Assembly (NCBI GenBank): GCA_947247005.1
Contig: OX365952.1
Span: 29,824,222-29,888,221, forward strand
Length of the DNA: 64,000 nucleotides
Direction: 5' to 3'
From: Spisula solida
Taxonomy: Eukaryota; Mollusca; Bivalvia; Venerida; Mactridae
Within the stretch, counting starts at the first letter, position 1; each line of letters opens with the position of its first letter. Of the stretch, positions 10,757-22,108 are shown in pieces. The notes beneath the pieces are model-generated. The model saw only the letters and a list, made by a program, of their open reading frames with translations. It did not search any database and was not told the DNA's origin. The position numbers and the translations under genes were made by a program.

Positions 10757-11160
10757 ACGCCGCCTGGCGTATGAAGAATATACATGAATGCCGCATGGCA
10801 TTCAAACGAACCATGGCCGCATGGCCTACCATTTTAACTATTATAAACGCCGCATGGCGTGCAATAAAACCAGTCAGTCCGCAAGGTACCCGCCTGTACC
10901 CAAGTGAATAATCGGCGCATGGCGAGCAATAATCGGCGCATGGCGAGCAATATTCGCCGCATGGCGAGCAATAATCGGCGCATGCCGAGCAATATTCCAA
11001 TACTAGTATTCGCCGCATGGCGAGCAAGAATCGGCGCATGCCGAGCAATATTCCAATACTAGTATTCGCCGCATGGCGAACAATAATCGGCGCATGCCGA
11101 GCAATAAGTATGCTTGTACATAAATAAACCAGTGCAACAAATAAACCACCGCCGCTTGGC
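10757..11160. repeat. Array of miniature GCAT-loop hairpins (copy 1)
   Basis: Successive units have a GCC-type stem around a GCAT tetraloop: ACGCC-GCCT-GGCGT, TGAATGCC-GCAT-GGCATTCA, GGCC-GCAT-GGCC, ACGCC-GCAT-GGCGT, then a 21-bp-spaced run alternating CGCC-GCAT-GGCG and CGGC-GCAT-GCCG, and finally CGCC-GCTT-GGCG. The first two units of the run here are mismatched (CGGC with GGCG), unlike copy 2. Confidence 0.85.
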
Positions 11161-11456
11161 GAGCAAAGATCCTACTCAAAAGAAAGCTATTAAAGAGCGC
11201 CTAGTCAAAGCTATCTGGCCAGTTCTTTAATGCTTATTTAACCCAAGCCCGTAGATTAGTTTTAGAAGCTTATTACTCGCTGTTCACCCCACATTTTTCA
11301 CTGTGGAATAAAGCGATTATAAGCATGCAATGTAGTCAATGTATAAAAGTTATTCTATCCACATTGATTAGACCCATGTACACCCCCGATCGCTCCTAAA
11401 TTGAAGAATTTTCCGCTGCCAGACGGTTTGATTTAAAAATACTAAAAAATTGCGTA

Positions 11457-11575
11457 CAGCAAGGTTTCACTTTCTTAAACAGACTTTCCAATATTGAACT
11501 TTACTTGTTAAATTTTTGCTTTTATTGACCCAGATATTAATATATTTGATTAGGTTCGTTTGTGAAACCTTACTG
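11457..11575. mobile_element. 119-bp Tc1/mariner-type MITE
   Basis: Terminal repeats CAGCAAGGTTTCAC and GTGAAACCTTACTG are inverted with one mismatch and are flanked by TA on both sides (11455-11456 and 11576-11577). The length and TA target are typical of mariner-derived MITEs. Confidence 0.7.
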
Positions 11576-12110
11576 TATGCGACATCTTACATAAGAGAAA
11601 CTTCAATTGCATAATACAAATATATTAACCCCGACAACGTATAACGCACTTGGTATATATTACACATAATGTCTTCCCGCATCTCTGAATTTCAGCGACA
11701 GCACTTGCACACGTAAAAAATTATAATTTTATTAATGAAGAACTAACACTAGATTTAAACACTGTAGTAGATGGTCACGGAATAATCCTCGGATACTTGA
11801 TATTGTTCCATGTCCTTCCGCACAGATTTTTGCTGAAGTATGATGACTTTGTTCTGATGAACGTCAGACGTCCTGAATGGTATGTGTCCTCGCTTACCAT
11901 TACTATATGTCGGAACTACGCCAGGACTTCTACCTGGATGACACAGTGCTGTCTTAGATTATATTCTACTCGGAGATGCCGCTATACCAAGTCCACACTA
12001 TAAACCAGTCCACAATACTGTAACATATAAACATTAGAGGCAATATCATTCATACCAACATTCTATCATTATTTCCATTAAAATGACGTGATAAGGGTGT
12101 GGTGGGCGGG

Positions 12111-12363
12111 GGTTTAGCTGAAGCGTTTGTTAGCAGAATGAGGCCGAACACCCGGTTACAAGCGCTTATAAAAGGTGCCTGTATACGTCACAATAGTCTA
12201 CATTGGATGAGCAGTATAAATGGTAACGGTCGATTGGCCTGGTGTGTGGTGACGATAAAAACTACACTCATGAGTAATAATAATAAAGTAATACAATAAA
12301 ACCCGTGCATGATCGAGCCGAAATAAAATGGATTGAATTTTGATAGAAATTAATCCTGATTAT
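12111..12363. repeat. Repeat A, copy 1 (abuts element B copy 2)
   Basis: The 253-bp block recurs at 19093-19345 with about three substitutions. It includes a TTATAAAAGG TATA-like motif and AATAAA-like signals near its end. Here it runs directly into element B at a shared TTAT, whereas at 19.1 kb the sequence after TTAT is different. Confidence 0.85.
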
Positions 12364-13540
12364 TGCAGGACTCTTAGCCCGACAAAAACCCCAACCGGCA
12401 CTCATTCTTCCGCGTCCCTCCATTATCCTATTGGGTTTGGTATTGTCACCATTTAATACGCGCTTACGGTGTGTAGTTGTTATTACACAATTATAAATAC
12501 GAGAGGACCAATGAGTGCCCGTTCGGTGTTGCCAAACTATTATGATCAATAACGACAACCACTTTGTATGATTCATACTGTATAATTCTAGCATTTGGTA
12601 CTTCTATATAACCAATTGTTATGATAATATATTTCAAATATATACGTATAACAGACGGATTAATGTGTATTTTGGCAGATATGGTCATGGCAGCGTAGAA
12701 TTAAAACAAGTAATCACTCCGTATTTAAACACTACGGAGTTACACATATGACGAATTCCTCCGCATTTATACACTGCGGAGAAAGATATGCTATTAATGA
12801 ATTTACTTGGAGCGATCAGGGGCGACATTTTTGAAATCCGAAAACCCTTCCCATGTTGCACGGTAACTCTCATTATGTTGACGCCGCCTGGCGTATGAAG
12901 AATATACATGAATGCCGCATGGCATTCAAACGAACCATGGCCGCATGGCCTACCATTTTAACTATTATAAACGCCGCATGGCGTGCAATAAAACCAGTCA
13001 GTCCGCAAGGTACCCGCCTGTACCCAAGTGAATAATCGCCGCATGGCGAGCAATAATCGGCGCATGCCGAGCAATATTCGCCGCATGGCGAGCAATAATC
13101 GGCGCATGCCGAGCAATATTCCAATACTAGTATTCGCCGCATGGCGAGCAAGAATCGGCGCATGCCGAGCAATATTCCAATACTAGTATTCGCCGCATGG
13201 CGAGCAATAATCGGCGCATGCCGAGCAATAAGTACGCTTGTACATAAATAAACCAGTGCAACAAATAAACCATCGCCGCTTGGCGAGCAAAGATCCTACT
13301 CAAAAGAAAGCTATTAAAGAGCGCCTAGTCAAAGCTATCTGGCCAGTTCTTTAATGCTTATTTAACCCAAGCCCGTAGATTAGTTTTAGAAGCTTATTAC
13401 TCGCTGTTCACCCCACATTTTTCACTGTGGAATAAAGCGATTATAAGCATGCAATGTAGTCAATGTATAAAAGTTATTCTATCCACATTGATTAGACCCA
13501 TGTACACCCCCGATCGCTCCTAAATTGAAGAATTTTCCGC
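12360..13540. repeat. Element B, copy 2: 1,181-bp hairpin-rich repeat
   Basis: Nearly identical to 10236-11416, in the same orientation. In this copy all eight units of the 21-bp-spaced run pair perfectly and alternate strictly between the two stem types. It also has GTAC-GCTT-GTAC where copy 1 has GTAT-GCTT-GTAC, a wobble pair. The left neighbour is repeat A and the right neighbour is unrelated AT-rich DNA. Confidence 0.85.
12881..13284. repeat. Array of miniature GCAT-loop hairpins (copy 2)
   Basis: The order is the same as copy 1. The run at about 13036-13225 has eight perfect 4-bp stems (5 bp with the T-A closing pair) in strict alternation CGCC/GGCG, CGGC/GCCG. Twice the run is interrupted by a spacer that includes the palindrome AATACTAGTATT. 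Confidence 0.85.
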
Positions 13541-16136
13541 CACAAAATAAAATAATGATTTTATTTCCCCAAAATTCCTATACTATTTTCGACAATAATT
13601 CTCTAGAGCTATCTAAGTCGGTCTTGCAATGTAGCACCCGTCGGCCCTGTGGAATCCAGTCGTTGTAATATCTATATCTACTGTTAAAATGTAATTGTTT
13701 TAATTTTGAATATGTTTAGGCCCAAATTGATTAATTATCTTCTTTTCAATAGCTTTGTTATAACATTCCTCTACCACCATGAAATTATCTCAAGTATCTC
13801 AATTCAAATGAAACATGACTCCGGAAAAGGCCACAGACAAATATTCGATGCTTCATGCATCATTTTTAAAATGTATACGTTTGATAAAACATTCACATCA
13901 TTTCAAACATGGTTTAAGAAATATTCGATAAAGATCACCTCGTTTTCCCTGAGTGTAGTATGTGGGACCCTTAATAAGACCGGAAGTTGGGCACAGCTTT
14001 AAATCTCGTATGTTTCTGAATATTACCCTCTGTCCAACCAAGTAAGGGATTGAATCCAAGTAAAAAATTGAAAGACTAAATTCCAGCTGTCAAAAATTCC
14101 GAAATTACAATTTTATTCATACTAAGCCGTTCCCTCTCGATTGTACGTCAACAAAGCAATACCGAAAATATTATATAATGTATCATTACCGGTCAATTAC
14201 CTAACAGGGGAATATTTATGCTCTGAATGAACTCATCATTGTATTTTAAAAGATCGTTTTCTTTTTCCCTAACACGTAGTATTTAGTTTCCTGTTTCAAT
14301 CGTCTCAGATGTTAACAATAAACTAATATACATATCGCATGTATAAATAACCACAACCAAAGTACCTGAAACTAAATTGTATACATTAGTTATAATAATG
14401 CCTAGCGATATAAATACTGTCGTATTTCATATTTGGAACTGCCAATACCTGTAATTACATTTTATACCCTGAATTTACAATCCAGAATTTGCTAGCGTCC
14501 AAAAGAATGATGCCATTTCGAAATACGTCCAATGAACCACTAGCATGGTCTTGTGATTATCTTACTCGGGATACGGCGTTTGTTTTCATATCAACAGTGT
14601 CTGGTTGGAATTCCTTTATGTCGCCATATGCATATAATTATGCAGTTGCCATTAAAACATAAACTTGAATGTATAGTAAACTAATGTGACCGCCGACAGG
14701 ATACGTTAGTCCACATAAAAAACTTAGTGCACTTAATGACCTCAAAACACAATGAATCTATCATATCACATATAGTGCGGAGATAATGACCCGACCCAAA
14801 CCCCAGCAAGAATCAGATACAAGGCCCTGTGCCGACTATATCAATTTTTCAAGCAAATCGCGCAAAATCGGCCCTTGTGCTCTGTTTTTGTACCACACAT
14901 CGAGCGCCAATGTGATATTCTCCTATGAAAGCATACAATCGGGTCATATATATACACTGTAGCCAGATAACCGCTGTTTAATTATGTTCATAGAGGGCGA
15001 GGATCTCGCCGAACTCCCCGCACCATTAAAATTGCATACCGAACCAACAGCATTACCGTAAAATTACTAAACGTCACATGTGCACTCGTAACTTTGACAT
15101 CTTCGCAGTAACAGACTGATGCTAAACAAATATGACACACACAAATTAAACTATGTATGTATTAATTATACTTAACCTAAACTGCAGTTTTGATCGGATG
15201 CCCTTTTAAAGAAGTGGAATCAGAACCAAAGCCTTCCGTTGACGTCAATCCTTTTCTTAGCTCCTGCAACATACCAGTTTCTCTTTAATCATATTACAAC
15301 TACAATAAAACATATAGAAGTGTAATAAACAGTGTCTTCACTTGATAATTTTAACTAATCGTGATAATTATACAAAATATACATAATTCCTTCTCTTAAA
15401 GACCCTAATAGTGTAGTCTGCCCAGGACCACATGATCCTAGATTCTATTTCAATATAGACCACTGGTAGTATAATGCAAGTATGTGTTAATTGAACACCG
15501 TAGATAAACCTACTTAAAATGCTTACTGTACCACGAGTAAGTTTTGAATCTTGCTACAGCTGGGATAAATTGACATGATCCCGGCCCCTATGCACACACA
15601 AACCGTAAGGTTATTGCGTTGAATATATAAATTTCCCCGAGCAAACTAGCAGTATCGGTCACCTAGATTTGTGTTTGCATCGCACCTAAGCGTTCTCTGA
15701 CACTTCCAGCCCATGAAAACATACCAACGACACTATAGATATAAACAGCATAATCAACTGTTAAATTATGCTAATGAAAGTTCGAGGGGCATATCAAACT
15801 CGCCGGACTATCCTAATTGTTAACCTTGTAGCCTAGATTTGAAAAAACAGTGGTCAGTCATCCACTACTAAAAAGTTAGAAGAAAGTCGTGCCGTTGATT
15901 GGCATAACAAAGTACTAGTTACAATCTCGTGCTCAACTGTAGGTGATTTATAAAAACACCGGCCGCTGTTAAACACTAAACATAATGACACATTCGCCGA
16001 TCTTAAATCCATTCTAAAGTACGCCAGAAATGCACGTGAATTCCGTGGTACAACAAGCGTACTCTACTACCCTAGAGCGTATCAGTATAAACATAATACA
16101 ATGTAACCAAAACAATTTTTATCTTTACAAACCAAT
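13541..16136. other. Unassigned intergenic stretch
   Basis: No reliable gene is seen. A 98-codon ORF at 13706-14002 is unrecognised. Segments around 14940-15020 and 15735-15815 look weakly alike (both run ATATA, then TTAATTATG or TTAAATTATG, then GAGG, then CTCGCCG), possibly an old duplicated element. Confidence 0.4.
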
Positions 16137-18028
16137 GGCCATATTCACATCCTCTCCTCCACTCTCACTCACTGAGTTAATCCAAATTTAATTATCGTTT
16201 CGTCCGTGCGTTTGAGTGTGAACTCGACCTAACCTGAAATTGGTATTCACAACGGTAAGTGTAGCTGGAGTTGACTCGACTGAGTGAGGAATTTTCGAGG
16301 GAGCGAAACGTCGACTTCAGCGTGACTCCAACCAAACTCAATGGAATGTTAGTGAATACCAAAGTTAGTCACTAACTGAAATGGACAATCCACTCGAGGT
16401 AGAAGAATTTGAGGAGATGATTTTACCTTTTAGAAATATCCCGGATAGGAGCACATCCTTAGAAAACATGGATAATGTGAAATTCTTGGAAAAGTTCCCC
16501 AGCTACACTCAAATGTGGTTACGTGCATACCGATTTAGCGCACGAATGTTGAACTAATAAAGTTATTGTAGTTTCAAATTAAACTACACAACAAATTCAT
16601 ATGGTCGTGTGGGTTGATAAATATACAACCATAAATATAAATTTATTTATAATTTGTTATCTAAAAGTATATTATTTGGACATATAAAGTTACTGTAATA
16701 AGTGTATAAAGTATCTGGAATTAAAATTTAGTCATCTTACCGCGATGTTAAATAAATGCATGGTATTTATATATGGAGCATAACTATGAAATTATAACGT
16801 TATTGTTTTCATTCTTTGCCATATTATTATTTTTAATCCCGCCCAATGTTAATATGAAGATGACTGGAATATTTAAATTAATAAAAAAACGTGCTAACTT
16901 GCAACACATACTGATGATGTGCATTGCAATCATTCATGAGTCAATGTGCCGCCTCGATAGCCTACTGTTAGAGCGTCCGCTTCGAGTGCGGGAAGCCCCA
17001 GGTTCGATCCGGGGTCACTTCATGCTAAAAACGAAATGGTATTAGTATTTCCCCTGCAAGATGTCCAGCTTAATAAGCGAAAGCTGGCTTCTCTTCTCTT
17101 ATGTATATCGATATCATTGTGACAATGGATAAAATCGGACATGATGTGTCGAGAATGGTTAATATTAGTTCAAGGTTATACCAACTTGTTTTATAATCAA
17201 CCTAAAACCAAGAAGTTCTTGCATAAGCTATCTTATGTACTAATTTTTTTATACATGTCGCTCATTAAATGACATTCTAGGAATTATGGCTTTCTAGTTG
17301 TCGGGCTTTCCCGGAACGGTCTGTACGAAGTATGTTTAGTAATTGTCAAAATCATCTGACAGTGAATCTGCTTATAAAAGTAAACTGAGTCCATCTACCC
17401 TGAGTTCTAAATTATTAACATGACTTTACCTGCTTGACGGTCGGTGGAATTCATATTAACGTGATATGATATTTAATATTGAGTCCACGCCGAAAACATA
17501 AGTCATATGGTACGGTGTCTTCTTCGATATGCGCATCCTCTATTCATTTAGAACGCGTACGCATTGTCTTGCATAAATGTTTTGTTGGAATATATCATTG
17601 TAAATCATTATATACGTTAATTCAACGTTAATTACATCGAAGTTTTATGTTAACTGATCCACTATTATCTTTGCAATAATCATACTCTCTATTTGCGATT
17701 ATTCAATTAAAGGTTTTATTTGAGCGAGTTCAAAGAAATATAAATAATGTAGCATAAAAATCATCAAAATTATAGTTTGACATTGTTAAATGCATCGAAA
17801 CACAACCAACCAATTCAATAAAAAAGCACAGGTTGTTTGTACAGTGTAATATCCATCCATTTATTATAACGGTCACACACTCAGGAAAGTCGAGGGTGAG
17901 TTACCCATGTGAATACCAAATCTCCACTCGACCTTCACTAACTCGACCGTCACTCCAGCTACACTTGAGGCTACCTTAGGTTAGTGTAAGGCGAGTTGGA
18001 GTGGAGGACCGACATGTGAATATGGGCC
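16137..18028. mobile_element. Possible 1.9-kb degenerate TIR element
   Basis: The left end GGCCATATTCACAT and the right end ATGTGAATATGGGCC are inverted. Inside each end, blocks such as CTCCACTC, GGTATTCACA and GTGTAGCTGGAGT recur in opposite orientation but in scrambled spacing. A target duplication is not clear and no transposase is seen. A SINE sits inside. It could instead be two independent copies of a shorter repeat. Confidence 0.45.
16945..17160 (+). mobile_element. tRNA-derived SINE, family 2, copy 1
   Basis: The head has TCGATAGCCTACTGTTAGAG and the B box GGTTCGATCC at 17001-17010, with a CCGC-TTCGAGT-GCGG anticodon-like stem-loop. The body shares CTGGCTT, GGATAA and GATGTGTCGAGA with 20722-20920, so the two belong to one family distinct from the SINE at 8.3 kb. 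Confidence 0.75.
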
Positions 18029-18174
18029 CAAGTGTCGAATCAGTCAAACGTCACAGTGGCAAACTACAAAAGTAAATGATCAGTCAAAGTTTACAATTGT
18101 TAATCAAGTCTGCTAATTAATTCACCTGCCGGGTAATACAAAATCATACCAGTACACCAGATATTCGCCCGGGT

Positions 18175-18345
18175 CGCTAACTATAAGCCACCAAGTAGTA
18201 AAACAAAATAAAATTTCACCACGTGGCTTTACCCTGTGCTATAAGAAGTATAGCCGACAGCATTTGACCTGTCGCTAATTAATCGTCGTGTGTTTTCGTT
18301 ACCCTAGCATAAGCAGGTTTCGATAAGTTAAAATGAAGACAATGT
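18175..18345 (+). repeat. Dispersed repeat related to 23164-23260
   Basis: The block TTTGACCTGTCGCTAATTAA followed by TGTTTTCGTT is shared with 23180-23225, then similarity fades (GTTTCGATAAGTTA against GTTTTGATGAGTTA). Nearby, ACCACGTGGC occurs twice (about 18219 and 18487). Confidence 0.6.
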
Positions 18346-19092
18346 ACGGATGTTCAAAGTTAAACGTTCTTAGCTATAAATCAGCCATATTGCCCAAAAC
18401 AATAAAACATTTCCTTTCCGAGACAAACGCACTAAGCTGTACTGTTGTACTGAAGACAAAATAAAAATGGTACCAGTAACTTTTTACCACGTGGCGCTTA
18501 GGCGACAAACTAAGAGTACTAATGTAAGTGCATGGTCCGCTTCACGATTAACTCCAATAATTTATTAAAATCAATATACATCACTTGTCAATGCAGAAGT
18601 GTTGAAATAACACACAGAACATACACAACCACCGTGCGACACGACAGGTTCAAACTAAAACCCAACTCATGTGTTTATATAAGATATGCCAAAACTTGTG
18701 CTATGAACAGGCTCGTGCCACAGCTATCATTACATGAACATATTCCTTACAGACTCATGACAAAACTATCATGAATGTTCGATATTTACCAAAGCAATAT
18801 GAATTGAACTCATTACGTAAGGCACACAACTGTGCGTCAAGTAAAAAAGCGTGCTGCATGAATTCAAATTAATTACTTGTCACATTTCTTCGTTTCTTTG
18901 ATACCTTTTGAATATATGACCTGTTCCACGTGTCATGCAATGACTACAAAAACAATAAACACATTACTTATCTTTTCTACCATCTTCAATGTCTCACAGC
19001 AATATTTGTGTTCAAATTCGCCGTCCCACATTCATTTGACCTCGAAATCTCGCCGTCCAAGGTGTGCACAGTTGTGAAACATCTAACTCGTA
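18346..19092. other. Unassigned AT-rich stretch
   Basis: Two short plus-strand ORFs (18532-18774 and 18877-19077) show no recognisable domain. Nothing else is supported. Confidence 0.4.
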
Positions 19093-19345
19093 GGTTTAGC
19101 TGAAGCGTTTGTTAGCAGAATGAGGCCGAACACCCGGTTACAAGCGCTTATAAAAGGTGCCTGTATACGTCACAATAGTCTACATTGGATGAGCAGTATA
19201 AATTGTAACGGTCGATTGGCCTGGTGTGTAGTGACGATAAAAACTACACTCATGAGTAATAATAATAAAGTAATACAATAAAACCCGTGCATGATCGAGC
19301 CGAAATAAAATGGATTGAATTTTGATTGAAATTAATCCTGATTAT
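19093..19345. repeat. Repeat A, copy 2
   Basis: A 253-bp match to 12111-12363 with about three substitutions. Here it is followed by unrelated sequence rather than by element B. Confidence 0.85.
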
Positions 19346-20721
19346 ATTATCAATGTTTATGTTTGCATTACGGTTACCACAGTGAATGTTATCTGAAGAC
19401 ACTGATTACAGCTATGCCCGGCGAGCTACATATCTGCGCATTTAAGATAATACATGAGGTTAAGAATTGCAAAAAGTGAATTTGCAAACTCGTATATCCC
19501 CTACAATAGTTGATGCGTAAATATCCTAGATAAAGCAAATTTAGGAAGGTAGGTTACATATGCAGCAATTACGATTTTCGCAACCTGCTCATCGATACCT
19601 TTAATTCGATATATGACATGCCTACCTTACAAAAATAATCTATTTTTCACTCAATGACTTCACCCGACCCCGGGCTCGGTTTTAAATACGAGTACTATCT
19701 ACTCCTCGATACCTTTAAATTGACAATATTATATGACATTCCTACCTTCCAAAAGTCCCGCTCTTCCCAGTAAGGGAGGGGCTATCGGAGGAGCCATTGT
19801 GCCAGAACTCTGTTTGTTTCACTTCTCTCATCTTTTATACATACATAATTATATACAGGATCACATAAATAAAGAAAACTCTCACACATCAACATACACA
19901 TACGTACACTCTCAAGACACGCACACACGCATGAACACATTAATAATTTTAAGTTTACAGTCATACGGTACATCAACTCGTTCGTTCAGTTTAAGCATTA
20001 TACAAAGTGTTCACAAATTCAGCACATTTTGTGTGGAAATCTGCATATTGCTCATAAGAGAAAATTTATTGCTGTTCGAAGTCAACAGGGGCGGATACAG
20101 GGTTCGGTGTTAGGGTGGGGGTTGGATCGTAAATGTTGACATACCCCCTCTTAGGAAATAGTATGCGAGCGAAGCGAACTCGAAACAAGTCATTTGTTTA
20201 TCTGAGAAGAATGCCTGCAACCCCGTTCTTTACTAGCTACTATTCAATTTTGGGCGAGCGAAGCGAGCTGGAAAAATTAGCAGCATGCTACAGCAAGTAG
20301 GTGGTAGGTTGTCTTATTGGATACCTTATTAACTTACTAACTTCATCATCTTCGCGTTGTTTTGCGCATTTATAATGTCGCCAACAGAGATATCCAACGT
20401 TGTATGTCCTTCGCCCATGTCTGTATTTGTACCCCGGTCCAATCCTCCTTCTCCATCACCTTCTCTACTTATCTCCCTTGTGTCTTCTCTTCTCCTTCTT
20501 CCTACTGGAGACTACCGCATATCAACTCTAGGATTGTCTGTTCCTTCAATACGGAGCATGCATTCCTTACATCGCAAATCCGTTTCTAGACACATCTCAT
20601 GTTGTTGCAGTTGGTAAGATCCAGTTTTCAGCATCTTCACTATCATTTCTAGCTTCCAGTCCGCGGTGACCCAGATTTTCGGCATTAGGGGTAATAAGTT
20701 CATCCACTTTGTCTTGATCAA
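19346..20721. other. Unassigned stretch with low-complexity and GCGAGCGAAGCGA motifs
   Basis: It contains a CA-rich tract (about 19875-19930) and two GCGAGCGAAGCGA motifs (about 20163 and 20255), a sequence often seen near the ends of decayed DNA elements. The minus frame at 20512-20820 ends with LQQHEMCLETDLRCKECML. It is Cys-containing and unrecognised, so it is left unassigned. Confidence 0.35.
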
Positions 20722-20920
20722 TCCCAGTCTCATCGATAGCCTAGTGGTCGAGCGTCCGCTTCGGGTTCGAGTCCAGATCGTGTTATACCAAAGACGAATA
20801 AAATGATACCTGTATTTCACTTGCTAGACGCTCAGCATAAAGGGAAACTGGCTTCCATATTCTCATACCCTCGTGGCGATGGATAACATCAGGAATGATG
20901 TGTCGAGAGTTTATTAAAGT
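20722..20920 (+). mobile_element. tRNA-derived SINE, family 2, copy 2
   Basis: The head is TCATCGATAGCCTAGTGG and the B box is GGTTCGAGTCC at 20764-20774. The body matches the 16945-17160 copy through CTGGCTTCC, GGATAA and GATGTGTCGAGAG. Confidence 0.75.
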
Positions 20921-21570
20921 TGGAAAAATTTGTTGCACACCATTTTAATGTTTATTTACAAAAATAAATACTATTGCAGCATCTATTGACTGTAATTTAA
21001 ATACCGTACTTCTCAGACAAAATCTGACAACAAAAGAACAGTTAATTAGGAATGAAGAATGTAGAGCTTACTGTTACATCGATTGACTAATCGCTTGGAG
21101 CAAACCAGGATTGAACGCAGCTTTCCTGTGTGAAGAGTGGATATTTTAACCATGTCGTTAAAGTGTTTATAAATAAAACAACAGGGCTTACACAATGTGC
21201 ATTGTACAAGTTGATTATTAAACATCTGAATAGATCTATGATAACAACACAAAACACGTTAATATTCCAACACGTAAATAAAGCTATGAATAGCATGCAA
21301 AACAGCGACAATTAATTGACACTACACCATCATTGTTGGTTTCGGTACAGAAACATATTGTTTGATCAATTTTACTTTAGCTGCAATGTCAATTTCAACC
21401 TTATGCCGTTTTGGTGGAAATGGGTGAATAAACTCTGTGGGAAGTGTATATGAATACTTACACAAGACAATGGTTTTAAAGGAAAGTGATCCAAGGGCAA
21501 GAATTCCGCTTGGTTCATTTAATAAGTTTATTTAGGTTGCTCCCCTTAGTTTTTGAAAAGTAAAGCTTAA

Positions 21571-22108
21571 AGGAACTGCCTCACATATTGGTGTATTGCA
21601 AAAATAAAATAAAATTGTCAAATATTCGCATAATTTTGGTATAGTTGCCTGTATATCCCATAAACAACAACACTGACAGCTGAAATAACTTGAGAAACTT
21701 CGGCATTTTGTAGTAATTTAGTATTTTACATCAAAAATTCTATAGGGTATTAATACCCTATAGAATTAACACTACTATTGCCTAAAATGTCTGAAATTTG
21801 TTCGCCTTTGATGAAAACGAATCGAAAAACGAACCAAATACCTCACTGATGTTTACCTATAGTTTGTTGATGTTTTAGTTCGATCACGGGTGAATTACAT
21901 AATTCACAAAGCATGTTGGAAGGAAACTCGGCGCTTTTTTTTCAAGAAAAAAATACTCAGTGGGCGACATCGAGAGTGGTTAAAATTGCTTTTTTGCATC
22001 AAATATTTCATAAAGCAACCGTCGGTTGCTTTCTATTACATCAATACTTGGTTAGGTTGGAAAATCACAATATACAAACATTTTAGCCTAATCTGTGAGG
22101 CAGCACCT
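21571..22108. mobile_element. 538-bp MITE with TTAA target duplication
   Basis: Left end AGGAACTGCCTCACA and right end TGTGAGGCAGCACCT form inverted repeats with two mismatches. TTAA flanks both (21567-21570 and 22109-22112). A TTAA target fits piggyBac or Kolobok-type transposases. The element contains a perfect 32-bp palindrome and no transposase. Confidence 0.8.
21736..21767. repeat. Perfect 32-bp palindrome
   Basis: AATTCTATAGGGTATT is followed directly by its exact reverse complement with no spacer. It could extrude as a 16-bp-stem cruciform. It lies within the TTAA-flanked MITE. Confidence 0.95.

Larger units (their letters stand above)
10236..11416. repeat. Element B, copy 1: 1,181-bp hairpin-rich repeat
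   Basis: This block is repeated at 12360-13540 with the same length and only a handful of base differences, giving a constant offset of 2,124. The shared sequence starts TTATTGCAGGACTC and ends GAAGAATTTTCCGC, and the flanks on both sides are unrelated. It contains an internal inverted pair (GGCACTCATT and AATGAGTGCC), two 9-nt-loop hairpins at 10592-10657 and a series of GCAT-loop hairpins at 10757-11160. I see no terminal inverted repeat, target duplication or convincing protein. Open frames on both strands follow the tandem units and differ between the copies. Near-identity implies recent duplication or transposition. No superfamily can be assigned. Confidence 0.85.

Noticed and set aside
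10225..13172. Identical ORF sets in both element B copies (for example Cys-rich frames on the minus strand).
   Set aside because: They simply follow the hairpin units, occur on both strands, and differ where stems differ. There is no protein-like pattern.
14940..15815. Two weakly similar segments suggesting a divergent duplication.
   Set aside because: Similarity is patchy by eye and needs a computed alignment before it can be called a repeat.
20512..20820. Minus-strand 102-codon frame with CLETDLRCKEC as a host exon.
   Set aside because: Part of it overlaps the SINE and no family is recognised. The splice context is unclear, so it is left unassigned.
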